From: Spectribacter hydrogenoxidans
GTDB lineage: Bacteria > Pseudomonadota > Gammaproteobacteria > Nevskiales > Salinisphaeraceae
Direction: 5' to 3'
Length of the DNA: 64,000 bases
NCBI RefSeq assembly: GCF_031846275.1
Contig: NZ_JAVRIB010000004.1
Span: 1-64,000 of the forward strand
The notes under the pieces were generated by a model, which was not told where the DNA came from, searched no databases, and worked only from the letters and a program-made list of their open reading frames with translations. Below, one piece after another: positions 24,712 to 33,325 of this stretch. How positions within the stretch are numbered: position 1 is the stretch's first letter; the number at the start of each line of letters is the position of its first letter. Made by a program: the position numbers and the translations under genes.

Positions 24712-24921
24712 TCAGCGCGGCATCACGCCGTGCGGCTGGATCCAGCCGGCCGCGTAGCCGATCACCAGCAGGGCGATCAGGGCCAGTGACAGGCTGATCC
24801 GCCACGTGAGCGCCCGTACGGTACGCTTGCTCTCGCCGTCGTCCTTGACCAGAAAGACCATGCCCGCCATCAGGGCCGTGACGATGGCGACGAGGAAGAT
24901 GACGATGATGATTTTGGCCAT
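24712..24921 (-). CDS. DUF2909 twin-transmembrane small protein, inverted in cox operon
   Basis: The 69-residue protein has two membrane helices (about 3-22 and 43-62) joined by a charged loop KDDGESKRTVRALTWRIS. It ends near GWIQPHG. This is the DUF2909 twin-transmembrane pattern, normally found in cox clusters between coxC and SURF1 on the same strand. Here the gene keeps that position but faces the other way: convergent with coxC, and with its start codon 6 bp from the SURF1 start. It must use its own promoter inside or beyond the SURF1 5' end. Function unknown. Confidence 0.8.
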   Translation of the reverse strand: MAKIIIVIFLVAIVTALMAGMVFLVKDDGESKRTVRALTWRISLSLALIALLVIGYAAGWIQPHGVMPR

Positions 24922-24927
24922 TGAATC

Positions 24928-25632
24928 TTGAGGTTCCGTCCGCCCTGGTGGGCCTGGCTCGTGTTTCTGCCGGGGATGCTGGTGCTGGGCGGGCTGGGCA
25001 CCTGGCAACTGCAGAGAGCGCAGGACAAGCAGGCCATCCTAGAGCAGAGAAGTACGGCACGCCAGGCAGAACCGATGCGTCTGGCGGACGCTACCGAGCC
25101 GGCATCGCAGTACGGCCGGCGGGTGGTGGTGTCGGGTGGCTATCTGGCTGAGCGCCAGCTGCTGCTGGACAACCAGATTTGGCAGAGCGCCGCCGGTTAC
25201 CGTGTGTGGACGCCGCTGCGTCTGGATGACGGCCGACTCGTATTCATAGACCGCGGCTGGGTGCCCCGGAGCGGCGACCGCACCGAGCCACCGCGTCCCG
25301 ATGTGCCGGCCGGCCGGCAGCGTGTCACCGGACTCTGGCGGTCGTTGCCGGAACCGGGGATGCGGCTGGCTGCGCCGGATGCCTGTGAACAGTCGGACTG
25401 GCCGCGGGTGCTGAATTATCCGACCGCCGCGCAGGTCGAATGTCAGTACGAGGCGCCGGTGCTGGCCGGGATCGTGCTATTGGACGAGTCACTGCCGGAC
25501 GGATTCGAGCGCGACTGGCAGTCGGTGGGGATTCCGCCGCAGCGGCACATCGGCTACGCGGTGCAGTGGTACGCCATGGCGCTGGCAGTGCTGGTGATAT
25601 TTCTGATCATGAACACGAAGCGACGCGCATGA
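24928..25632 (+). CDS. SURF1 family cytochrome oxidase biogenesis protein
   Basis: SURF1 (Shy1) helps insert heme a into oxidase subunit I. The 234-residue protein has membrane helices at both ends (about 7-25 and 210-230). It also has the family motifs LGTWQLQRAQDK, VSGGYLAERQLLLDNQ, DDGRLVFIDRGWVP and QSVGIPPQRHIGYAVQWYAMA. The start is read as TTG at 24928, only 6 bp from the divergent DUF2909 start, with no clear ribosome site, so the start is less sure than the gene. It overlaps the next gene by ATGA. Confidence 0.92.
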   Translation: MRFRPPWWAWLVFLPGMLVLGGLGTWQLQRAQDKQAILEQRSTARQAEPMRLADATEPASQYGRRVVVSGGYLAERQLLLDNQIWQSAAGYRVWTPLRLDDGRLVFIDRGWVPRSGDRTEPPRPDVPAGRQRVTGLWRSLPEPGMRLAAPDACEQSDWPRVLNYPTAAQVECQYEAPVLAGIVLLDESLPDGFERDWQSVGIPPQRHIGYAVQWYAMALAVLVIFLIMNTKRRA

Positions 25633-26222
25633 CGCAACCGACAACCCGATCGCGACTGAAACTGCTGGTGCTGGTGGGACTTTTCTTCGGCCCGCTGATC
25701 CTGGCCGCGCTGATGTACTACGCCGTGCCGCGCTGGATGCCTACTGGTGGCGGTAGCAAGGGAGTGCTGGTGCAGCCGGTCCAGGCGCTGCCCGAAACCG
25801 AGTTTCAGGACGACAACGGCGCGGTTGCCGGGCGCGAACTGTTCGACGAGCTGTGGACCGTGCTTACTGTGGCGCCGGGAGGCTGTGGGGACGTGTGTCA
25901 GGCGGTGCTGGCCGATTCCCGGCAGGTGCGCACGCTGCTGCACCGGCGGGCCGCCCGGGTACAGCGGGTGCTGGTGACCGGTGATGCCGCGGATGTCTCG
26001 CTGCGTGACAACGGTCATCCCGATCTGCGGGTGGTGACCGGCGGCGACCGGTTGCGGACGTTTCTCGACGAGCGGGCCTCCGCCCCGGCTGCCAGCGGGG
26101 TGATCTACCTGATCGATCCGCTGGGCAACTGGGTGCTGTACTACCCGCGTGGTCTGGACAGCCCGGCCGATGCCCTGTTCAAGGACATCAAGCATCTGCT
26201 CAAGCTTTCCCACATCGGCTGA
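25629..26222 (+). CDS. SCO-like thioredoxin-fold membrane protein of cox cluster
   Basis: The 197-residue protein has an N-terminal membrane anchor (about 9-32), then a periplasmic domain with a C-x3-C motif in PGGCGDVCQAVL near residue 87. It ends with YLIDPLGNWVLYYPRG, as in thioredoxin-fold SCO proteins. SCO proteins use CxxxC and a distal His to deliver copper to CuA. A matching His is not obvious here, so it may act as a thiol reductase or a degenerate copper chaperone. The position between SURF1 and ctaA matches a conserved but poorly characterised family in gammaproteobacterial cox clusters. Confidence 0.75.
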   Translation: MTQPTTRSRLKLLVLVGLFFGPLILAALMYYAVPRWMPTGGGSKGVLVQPVQALPETEFQDDNGAVAGRELFDELWTVLTVAPGGCGDVCQAVLADSRQVRTLLHRRAARVQRVLVTGDAADVSLRDNGHPDLRVVTGGDRLRTFLDERASAPAASGVIYLIDPLGNWVLYYPRGLDSPADALFKDIKHLLKLSHIG

Positions 26223-26253
26223 TGCCGCTGCGGCATTGCCGGAAACCACGTTC

Positions 26254-27261
26254 ATGAGCGATCGCTTCTACCGTCTCAACCTGCTGACCATCGCCCTGGC
26301 ATTCGTGGTGATCACGGTTGGCGCCTACGTGCGGCTGGCCGATGCCGGGCTCGGCTGCCCCGACTGGCCGGGCTGTTACGGCCATCTGGATGTGCCCGCC
26401 CTGGGCGCCGAAACCGAGGCCGCCAACGCGGCATTCCCGGAACGGCCGGTTGAAGCGCCCAAGGCCTGGAAGGAGATGATTCATCGGTATCTCGCCAGCA
26501 CCCTGGGACTGCTGATTCTGGCGATGGCATGGATGGCCTGGCGCCGCCGGAAGCGGGCACATCAGCAGCGGGTGTTGCCGTGGATGCTGGTGGGGCTGGT
26601 GATCTTCCAGGGCATTCTCGGCATGTGGACCGTGACCTGGCTGCTCAAGCCGCTGGTGGTGACAGCCCATCTGCTGGGCGGCATGACCACGCTGGCGCTG
26701 TTGTGGTGGTGCCTGCTGCGCCAGGGGCGCCACTTCAGCGGCTGGGCCGCCTGGTCGCGGCTGCGGCTGCTGGCCGGCGTGGCGCTGGTGGCGTTGTTCG
26801 CGCAACTGTTCCTGGGCGCCTGGACCTCGACCAACTATGCTGCGCTGGCCTGCCCGGATTTTCCCACCTGCCAGGGCCAGTGGTGGCCGGACACCGACTA
26901 TGCGCAGGCCTTCACCCTGTGGCACGGGCTGGGGATCAACTACGAATATGGCGTGCTCGACGCCGAACCCCGCGCCACCATCCACTGGGTGCATCGCCTG
27001 GGCGCGATCGTGGTCGCGGTGGTGATGCTGGTGCTGGCCAGCGTGCTCTGGCGGGCCGGCGGGCGCGATGATCGCTGGCGCTGGCTGGCCAGCGCGCTGC
27101 TGCTGGCCGTCACACTGCAGATCGTTCTGGGCATTACCGCCGTGGTGGCCCATCTGCCGCTGCTGGTGGCGGTGGCCCACAACGGGGGGGCGGCATTGCT
27201 ATTATTGGTGCTTATGGCGGTGAATCACGCAAGCTGGCAGATGGGGGCAAGGCTCTCGTGA
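26254..27261 (+). CDS. ctaA: Heme A synthase (CtaA/COX15)
   Basis: It oxidises the C8 methyl group of heme O to make heme A for the oxidase. The 335-residue protein has eight predicted membrane helices. It contains the duplicated pattern with GAYVRLADAGLGCPDWPGCYG, EMIHRYLAS, VTAHLLGG and IHWVHRLGAIV, including the paired heme-binding His residues. The ATG at 26254 follows GGAAACC. It overlaps ctaB by GTGA, which makes the heme O to heme A route one translational unit. Confidence 0.95.
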   Translation: MSDRFYRLNLLTIALAFVVITVGAYVRLADAGLGCPDWPGCYGHLDVPALGAETEAANAAFPERPVEAPKAWKEMIHRYLASTLGLLILAMAWMAWRRRKRAHQQRVLPWMLVGLVIFQGILGMWTVTWLLKPLVVTAHLLGGMTTLALLWWCLLRQGRHFSGWAAWSRLRLLAGVALVALFAQLFLGAWTSTNYAALACPDFPTCQGQWWPDTDYAQAFTLWHGLGINYEYGVLDAEPRATIHWVHRLGAIVVAVVMLVLASVLWRAGGRDDRWRWLASALLLAVTLQIVLGITAVVAHLPLLVAVAHNGGAALLLLVLMAVNHASWQMGARLS

Positions 27262-28166
27262 GTGCCAATTCCATCGACCTGGCGCGGCCCACGTTCGCCC
27301 AGCGGCTGGCCGACTACTACGAGTTGTGCAAGCCACGGGTGGTGCTGCTGATCGTGTTCACCGCCATGGTGGGGATGTTTCTGGCCACACCGGGCATGGT
27401 GCCCTGGCCGGCGCTCGTGTTCGGCACTGCCGGCATCGGCCTGATGGCGGCCTCGGCGGCGGCCCTGAACCAGATTCTGGACCGTCAGGCCGACGCCCGC
27501 ATGGCGCGGACCTGCGGCCGGCCGCTAGTGACAGGCCATCTGGGCGTGCCGGAATCCTCGATGTTTGCCCTGGTCATCGGCCTGCTGGGCATGGCGGTGC
27601 TGCACTGGCTGGTCAACCCGCTTACCGCCTGGATGACGCTGCTGACGCTGGTCGGGTACGCCGGCATCTACACGCTCTACCTCAAGCGCGCGACACCCCA
27701 GAACATCGTGATCGGCGGGGCGGCCGGGGCGGCGCCGCCGGTGCTGGGCTGGTCGGCGGTGACCAATACCATCGATCCCCATTCGCTGCTGCTGTTCCTG
27801 ATCATCTTCGTCTGGACACCGCCGCACTTCTGGGCGCTGGCGATCGAGCGGCATCGCGAATACGCCGAGGTGGACATCCCGATGCTGCCGGTCACGCACG
27901 GACTGGCGTACACGCGCACCCAGGTGCTGCTGTACACGGTGATGATGGTGCTGGTGACCCTGCTGCCGTTCGCCGTGGGCATGAGTGGGTTGCTGTACCT
28001 GGTCGGCGCCAGCGTGCTGGGCGGCTGGTTCCTGTATTACGCCATTCGTCTGAAGTACGCGCCGCGACCGGGGCTGGCGATGAAGACCTTCGGCTATTCC
28101 ATCGTCTACCTGATGGCGATTTTCACGTTGCTGCTGGTCGATCACTACACGCCGGCGCTGGTCTGA
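27258..28166 (+). CDS. ctaB: Protoheme IX farnesyltransferase (heme O synthase)
   Basis: This UbiA-family prenyltransferase converts heme B to heme O, the first step to heme A. The 302-residue, multi-helix protein has the Asp-rich motifs NQILDRQADARMART (70-84) and the second loop with WALAIERHREYAEVDIPMLPV, plus YYELCKPRVVLLIVFTA at the N-terminus. The GTG start overlaps the ctaA stop codon. It ends the cox operon and is convergent with the lipoprotein gene that follows. Confidence 0.96.
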   Translation: MSANSIDLARPTFAQRLADYYELCKPRVVLLIVFTAMVGMFLATPGMVPWPALVFGTAGIGLMAASAAALNQILDRQADARMARTCGRPLVTGHLGVPESSMFALVIGLLGMAVLHWLVNPLTAWMTLLTLVGYAGIYTLYLKRATPQNIVIGGAAGAAPPVLGWSAVTNTIDPHSLLLFLIIFVWTPPHFWALAIERHREYAEVDIPMLPVTHGLAYTRTQVLLYTVMMVLVTLLPFAVGMSGLLYLVGASVLGGWFLYYAIRLKYAPRPGLAMKTFGYSIVYLMAIFTLLLVDHYTPALV

Positions 28167-28176
28167 CATCAGAGGG

Positions 28177-28782
28177 TTACCAGAAGAACCACCAGCCATC
28201 GCTTTCCAGATCCTCACGGCAACCGGCCAGTTGCCGGGTATAGCGGTCGGCGCGTGCGCTGACGCGATAGGCCACGTTGATCAGCCATTTCTTGTTCGCC
28301 CAAGTGCGGCGTTTGAAGCCGTTCTGACCCTCGTGATACGCCAGATACTGGCTGTAGGCGTCGTTTCTGGCGATGCCGATCTGGCGATGGCTCTGGTTCA
28401 CGTACCAGGCCACGAAGTCCACGGCGTCCTCGAAGTCGTCGCGGTCGGCCCAGCTGTTGCCACTGTCGCGCTGGTACCAGGCCCAGGTGCTGTCCAGTGC
28501 CTGGGTGTAGCCGTAGGCCGAGGAGGGCCGCGTCCAGGGGATCACCCAGAGCAGCCGGGTGCGGGGTGGGCGCACGTCCTGCTGGTAGGCGGATTCCTGG
28601 AAGATGATGGCCATCTGCACCGGGATGGGGGTGCCCCAGCGCTTTTCGGCGGCATGGGCGTCGTCATACCAGCCGTCCTTCTCGTGGAAGATGGCGCAGA
28701 GGTTGTCCGGCTGGCGCGGCGGTGCTACCGCGCAGGCGCTCAGCCACAGGCAGAGGCTCAGGATCCAGGGCCAGAGGGGCAT
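28177..28782 (-). CDS. Lytic transglycosylase-like (SLT) lipoprotein
   Basis: The 201-residue precursor has a lipoprotein signal (LWLSAC, Cys about 16), so it is probably anchored in a membrane facing the periplasm. A goose-lysozyme/SLT-like domain follows, with the likely catalytic Glu in AIIFQESAYQQ, the GYTQALDSTWAWYQ segment and a late YLAYHEGQNGF motif. This fits peptidoglycan cleavage at the MurNAc-GlcNAc bond. The ATG at 28782 was chosen for the lipobox; upstream codons in the same frame run through the cysJ promoter region. It ends 10 bp from ctaB. Confidence 0.85.
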   Translation of the reverse strand: MPLWPWILSLCLWLSACAVAPPRQPDNLCAIFHEKDGWYDDAHAAEKRWGTPIPVQMAIIFQESAYQQDVRPPRTRLLWVIPWTRPSSAYGYTQALDSTWAWYQRDSGNSWADRDDFEDAVDFVAWYVNQSHRQIGIARNDAYSQYLAYHEGQNGFKRRTWANKKWLINVAYRVSARADRYTRQLAGCREDLESDGWWFFW

Positions 28783-28864
28783 GGCGGTGGCCGGGTCACG
28801 CAAGAGCGGAAGGCGGATTGACGGGCGGTACCGGCACTCTAGCAACAACCGGGACGGGCGGCGA

Positions 28865-28922
28865 TCTGCATAAAAAGTTATAAAAAAATAATGAACAAGA
28901 TATTTTAAATATAACGATGCGA
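28865..28922 (+). promoter_or_regulatory. AT-rich promoter region of cysJI
   Basis: A sharp AT-rich valley lies between the divergent lipoprotein gene and cysJ. TATAAC at 28910-28915 is a candidate -10. No good -35 is present at the right distance, as is common for activator-dependent promoters. CysB control is likely from the genes served, but no specific CysB site can be shown by eye. Confidence 0.5.
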
Positions 28923-28987
28923 GCGTAGGCTGCACGTCACGCTCAGGGCCTGTGCCCATTCGGCCCGTATGCCACGAGACCAACGTC

Positions 28988-30808
28988 ATGAAAGCCGCAC
29001 AGATTCGCGAACATAGCAGTCCGCTCGACGCCAGTCAGGCCGCCCAGCTGGAATCGCTGGTTGAATCCCTGTCGCCCATGCAGGCGACATGGATCAGCGG
29101 GTATCTGGCCGGCCTGAACGCGGCGCTGGCGGAACCCGGCGCGGTGGCCGATGCTGCCCCTGCCGCCGCTGCGGGCAGTTCGCAGACACTGACCATCCTC
29201 TATGGGTCGCAGACGGGCAACGCCGAGGGCGTGGCCGGCAGCCTGCGCGATGCCGCCCAGGCCGGTGGCATTACCGCGCGGCTGGCCGATATGGCCGACT
29301 ACAAGCCCAAGGACCTCAAGCAGGAAAGCAACTTGGTGGTGGTGGTTTCCACCCACGGTGAGGGCGAACCTCCGGACGACGCCGAGGATTTCTACGAGTT
29401 CCTGCACGGCAAGAAGGCGCCGAAGCTCGACGGGGTCCGCTTCTCGGTGCTCGCCCTGGGTGATTCCAGCTACGAGCATTTCTGCGAGACCGGCCGCGTG
29501 ATCGATGAGCGTCTGGCCGAGCTTGGGGGTACCCGGGTGATCGACCGCGTGGATTGCGACGTCGATTACGACGACGCCGCGGAAGCCTGGACCGCCGATG
29601 TGCTGGCCAAGTTTGCCGCGCCCGAACCGGCCGGTGACGCGCACCCCACGGTTACTTCGCTGCCCACCGCCGCGCGGACGCCGCAGGCGCCTACCCGCAA
29701 GAACCCCCATGGCGCGGCAATCCTGGCGAACACTGTGCTCAACGGCCGTGGGTCCGACAAGGAGGTTCGTCACATCGAGCTGGATACCGAGGATTCCGGC
29801 CTGATCTGGACCCCGGGCGATTCGCTCGGGGTGGTACCGAGCAATCCGCCGGCCGCGGTGGACGCGTTGCTGGCGGCCCTGCAGCTGGACGGCGATGCCC
29901 GGGTCACCGGCGTTGACGGCGAAGTCAGCCTGGCGCATGCGCTGCGCCACCAGTACGAGATCACCACGCTGACGCGGCCGTTCGTCACGCAATACGCCCA
30001 GCTGGCCGAATCCGGTGATTTGCAGAATCTGCTCGGCGACGATCAGCGCGATGCCTTCGCCGACTATGTCTACGGTCGCGACCTCACCGATCTGGTCCGT
30101 GAATACCCGGTTCCGGGCCTGTCAGCCTCGGATTTTGTTCGCCTGCTGCGTAAGCTGCCGCCACGGCTGTACTCGATCGCCTCGAGTCATGCCGCCAACC
30201 CGGACGAACTGCACCTGACGGTGGCGGCGGTTCGCTATCACAGCCACGGCCGCGACCGCCTGGGCGTGGCCTCCACCCATCTGGCTGACCGGGTGGGCGA
30301 GGACGACACGGTGCCGGTCTACATCGACGCCAACAAGAGCTTCAAGTTGCCGGCCGACAACGACACGCCCCTGATCATGATCGGGCCGGGTACCGGCGTC
30401 GCCCCGTTCCGTGCCTTCCTGCAGGAGCGCGAAGAGCAGGGCGCCGGCGGCGACAACTGGCTGTTCTTCGGCGCGCCGCATTTCCGTACCGACTTCTACT
30501 ACCAGACCGACTGGTTGCGCTGGCGTCGCGACGGCCTGCTCAGCCGTCTGGATGTGGCGTTCTCGCGCGACCAGGCCGACAAGGTCTATGTGCAGCATCG
30601 TCTGCGGGAACAGGCCCGGGACGTGTACGGCTGGCTCGAGAATGGCGCCAATGTCTACGTCTGCGGCGACGCCGACCGGATGGCCCGTGACGTGCACGAC
30701 GCCCTGGGCGATATAATCGCCGAGCAGGGCGGTATGAGTGCCGACGCGGCCGCCGACTATCTCAAGCGGTTGCAGAAGGAAAAGCGTTACCAGCGGGACG
30801 TCTACTGA
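28988..30808 (+). CDS. cysJ: Sulfite reductase flavoprotein alpha subunit
   Basis: It passes electrons from NADPH via FAD and FMN to CysI. The 606-residue protein has an N-terminal flavodoxin domain (TILYGSQTGNAEG near 69-81; STHGEGEPPDDAEDFYEFL). A linker follows, then an FAD-binding domain with RLYSIASS near 390, and an NADPH domain with MIGPGTGVAPFRAF and the C-terminal KRYQRDVY. The start at 28988 is preferred over an in-frame codon at 28952. A repeat element fills the 105 bp to cysI. Confidence 0.96.
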   Translation: MKAAQIREHSSPLDASQAAQLESLVESLSPMQATWISGYLAGLNAALAEPGAVADAAPAAAAGSSQTLTILYGSQTGNAEGVAGSLRDAAQAGGITARLADMADYKPKDLKQESNLVVVVSTHGEGEPPDDAEDFYEFLHGKKAPKLDGVRFSVLALGDSSYEHFCETGRVIDERLAELGGTRVIDRVDCDVDYDDAAEAWTADVLAKFAAPEPAGDAHPTVTSLPTAARTPQAPTRKNPHGAAILANTVLNGRGSDKEVRHIELDTEDSGLIWTPGDSLGVVPSNPPAAVDALLAALQLDGDARVTGVDGEVSLAHALRHQYEITTLTRPFVTQYAQLAESGDLQNLLGDDQRDAFADYVYGRDLTDLVREYPVPGLSASDFVRLLRKLPPRLYSIASSHAANPDELHLTVAAVRYHSHGRDRLGVASTHLADRVGEDDTVPVYIDANKSFKLPADNDTPLIMIGPGTGVAPFRAFLQEREEQGAGGDNWLFFGAPHFRTDFYYQTDWLRWRRDGLLSRLDVAFSRDQADKVYVQHRLREQARDVYGWLENGANVYVCGDADRMARDVHDALGDIIAEQGGMSADAAADYLKRLQKEKRYQRDVY

Positions 30809-30814
30809 CATTCC

Positions 30815-30900
30815 GAGTTTCAAGTTTCACGTTTCGGGTTTCAGGCAGTAGTGCTCGGAGTTCCGTGTGCAACTTGAAACCCGAAACATCAAACTCGAAA
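30815..30900. repeat. Inverted heptamer-array element between cysJ and cysI
   Basis: Four 7-bp units of form NNGTTTC (30815-30842) are followed by a 30-nt spacer and four inverted-type units of form NNNNAAA (30873-30900). GTTTCGGGTTTCA (30831-30843) and its exact reverse complement (30875-30887) form a 13-bp stem. The central unit GGGTTTC is the complement of the rotated CCCGAAA heptamer found in bioF. Confidence 0.9.
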
Positions 30901-30913
30901 CCTCTTCAAACCT

Positions 30914-32623
30914 ATGCCCGAGATTCAACCCGACTTCAACGATGTCGAGCACATCAAGTCGCGCAGCAACTATCTGCGCGGCACCATCGCCGAAAGCCTG
31001 GCCGACCGCGCCACCGGGGCGGTGGCTGATGACGACACCCAGCTGACCAAGTTCCACGGCTTCTACCAGCAGGATGACCGTGATCTGCGCGCCGAGCGCA
31101 AGCAGCAGAAGCTCGAGCCCCATTATCAGTTCATGGTGCGCCTGCGGCTGCCCGGCGGCGTACTCACGGCCTCGCAATGGCTGGCACTGGACGAGATCGC
31201 TCGCACCTACGCCAATGGCACGCTGCGGGTTACCACCCGCCAGACGTTCCAGTACCACGGGGTGTTCAAGGAGCATCTCAAGCCGCTGCTGCAGGCGGTG
31301 GACGCGGCCGGGCTGGATGCCAAGGGCGGCTGCGGCGATGTCAATCGCAACGTGGTAGCCAACACCAACCCGCACCGTTCGCGCCTGCACGCCGAGGTCC
31401 ACGACTGGACCCATCGCGTGAGCGAGCACCTGCTGTGGCGCTCGAAGGCCTACGAGGAACTCTGGCTCGACGGCGAGTCCGGTGGCGAGCCGGACCACGA
31501 GCCGCTCTACGGCAGCCAGTATCTGCCTCGCAAGTTCAAGATCGCAATCGCCATCCCCCCCGAAAACGACAGCGATGTCTACGCCAACGATCTCGGATTC
31601 ATCGCCATCGCCGACGGCGACGAACTGCTTGGCTTCAATGTTTCGGTCGGCGGCGGCATGGGTGCCACCTATGGTGATCCCGCCACCTACCCGCGGCTGG
31701 GATCGGTCATCGGTTTCTGCACACCGGATCAGGTGCTGGCGGTATCCGAACACGTGATCGGGATTCAGCGGGATTACGGCGACCGGGTGAACCGCAAGCG
31801 GGCCCGATTCAAGTACACACTGGACGACAATGGTCTCGACTGGTTCCGGGACGAGTTGAACAACCGGCTGGGATTTTCGCTCGAGGCCCCGCGCGAAGCG
31901 ATATTCACCGGCAACGGGGATCGTTTCGGCTGGACCCAGGGCGATGACGGGCGCTGGCACCTGACGCTACTGATCGAGAATGGCCGCATTGCCGATTTCG
32001 AGCACCAGCAGCTAATGACTGGCCTGCGTGAACTGGCCGGCGTGCATCGCGGCGAATTCCGGCTGACCTGCAACCAGAACCTGATCGTGGCCAATGTCGA
32101 AGAAGCGGATCGACCGGCAGTGCAGACCCTCGTGGATCAGTACAACCTGGATGGCGGCGGCAGCCAGACGGCGCTGCGCCAGGCTGCGATGGCCTGCGTG
32201 GCTTTCCCCACCTGCGGTCTGGCGATGGCGGAGTCCGAGCGCTACCTGCCCGGCTTCATCGGCAAGCTGGATGCGGTGATGGCCGACGCCGGGCTGGACG
32301 ATAAGGCCATTGTCATTCGCATGACCGGCTGCCCCAATGGTTGCGCACGCCCCTATCTGGGCGAGATCGCCTTCACCGGCAAGGCACCGGGCAAGTACAA
32401 CCTGTATCTCGGTGCGTCGTTCACCGGCGATCGGCTCAACAAGCTCTACCGCGAGAACATCGGCGAGGACGAGATCATGGCCGAACTGGTACCCATGATT
32501 CACCGCTATGCCGCCGAGCGTGAACCCGGCGAGCACTTCGGGGATTTCGTAGTGCGAGTGGGTATCATCCATCCCACGCTGGAGGGGCGATTTTTCCACG
32601 AGGACGTGGGCGACGCTGCTTGA
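30914..32623 (+). CDS. cysI: Sulfite reductase hemoprotein beta subunit
   Basis: It reduces sulfite to sulfide with six electrons at a siroheme-[4Fe-4S] centre. The cluster cysteines are visible as CVAFPTC (about 428-434) and CPNGC (about 474-478). Two copies of the sulfite reductase fold are present, with LRVTTRQTFQYHGV and the Arg-rich substrate site. At 569 residues it has normal length. It lies 105 bp behind cysJ, separated by a heptamer-repeat hairpin, and overlaps the glycosylase gene at TTGA. Confidence 0.97.
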   Translation: MPEIQPDFNDVEHIKSRSNYLRGTIAESLADRATGAVADDDTQLTKFHGFYQQDDRDLRAERKQQKLEPHYQFMVRLRLPGGVLTASQWLALDEIARTYANGTLRVTTRQTFQYHGVFKEHLKPLLQAVDAAGLDAKGGCGDVNRNVVANTNPHRSRLHAEVHDWTHRVSEHLLWRSKAYEELWLDGESGGEPDHEPLYGSQYLPRKFKIAIAIPPENDSDVYANDLGFIAIADGDELLGFNVSVGGGMGATYGDPATYPRLGSVIGFCTPDQVLAVSEHVIGIQRDYGDRVNRKRARFKYTLDDNGLDWFRDELNNRLGFSLEAPREAIFTGNGDRFGWTQGDDGRWHLTLLIENGRIADFEHQQLMTGLRELAGVHRGEFRLTCNQNLIVANVEEADRPAVQTLVDQYNLDGGGSQTALRQAAMACVAFPTCGLAMAESERYLPGFIGKLDAVMADAGLDDKAIVIRMTGCPNGCARPYLGEIAFTGKAPGKYNLYLGASFTGDRLNKLYRENIGEDEIMAELVPMIHRYAAEREPGEHFGDFVVRVGIIHPTLEGRFFHEDVGDAA

Positions 32624-33261
32624 GCGTTCTGACCTATGACCCGGCCGTCGCCGCCGAGGCGCTGAGTGCAACCGATGCGCGGCTGGCGGGGTTGATCCAA
32701 CGGGTCGGGCCGGTGCGCTTCGGCGCAGACCGCATGCGCGGCGATACCTTCGAGGTGCTGTTGCGAGCCATTGTCTATCAGCAGCTGTCCGGCAAGGCTG
32801 CCGGGACGATTCACCGGCGCGTGCTGGCACTGTTCGGCGACAACCGGGCTAGTGCAGCCGGCCTGGAGCGGCTCGACGACGAGCAACTGCGCGGTGCGGG
32901 ACTGTCCGCCAACAAGCTGCGCGCGGCGCGTGACCTGGCTGCACACTGTCTGGACGGCCGCCTGCCCGGCATTCGCCGGCTGCGTCGGCTCGACGACGAG
33001 ACCGTCATCGACCGGCTCACCTCGGTGCGTGGCATCGGCCGCTGGACGGCGGAAATGCTGCTCATCTTCCGGCTGGGCCGGCCCGATGTTTGGCCGGTAG
33101 ACGATCTTGGCGTGCGCAAGGGCTACGCCGTCATCCGGGGCTGCGAGATGCCATCCCCCGCGGTATTGGCCGATGCGGGGACGGTCTGGGCGCCCTGGCG
33201 GTCGGTGGCGGCCTGGTACTGCTGGCGGGCGGCGGAATCCCCAGAGCTGGCAAGCGGATAA
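32620..33261 (+). CDS. DNA-3-methyladenine glycosylase (AlkA/HhH-GPD family)
   Basis: It removes alkylated bases from DNA to start base-excision repair. The 213-residue protein has the helix-hairpin-helix LTSVRGIGRWTAEM at 133-146 and the catalytic Asp in WPVDDLGVRKGY (161-162), with YQQLSGKAA near 53. It lacks an N-terminal AlkA-type extension, so it resembles the shorter yeast Mag-like or 'glycosylase 2' forms. The start is read as TTG overlapping the cysI stop codon, which couples a repair gene to sulfite reductase. No better start exists upstream. Confidence 0.9.
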   Translation: MSVLTYDPAVAAEALSATDARLAGLIQRVGPVRFGADRMRGDTFEVLLRAIVYQQLSGKAAGTIHRRVLALFGDNRASAAGLERLDDEQLRGAGLSANKLRAARDLAAHCLDGRLPGIRRLRRLDDETVIDRLTSVRGIGRWTAEMLLIFRLGRPDVWPVDDLGVRKGYAVIRGCEMPSPAVLADAGTVWAPWRSVAAWYCWRAAESPELASG

Positions 33262-33265
33262 TGAC

Positions 33266-33295
33266 GCGACAGCCGATCACTCGGCGCGCTAGAAT
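33266..33295 (+). promoter_or_regulatory. Candidate promoter of the doxX-like gene
   Basis: GCGACA (33266-33271), an 18-bp spacer and TAGAAT (33290-33295) lie 31 bp before the ATG at 33326. The -10 is good and the -35 is a 4/6 match. Confidence 0.45.
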
Positions 33296-33325
33296 CCGGA
33301 CGAGGCCCAACTCGCAAGCGAAGAT

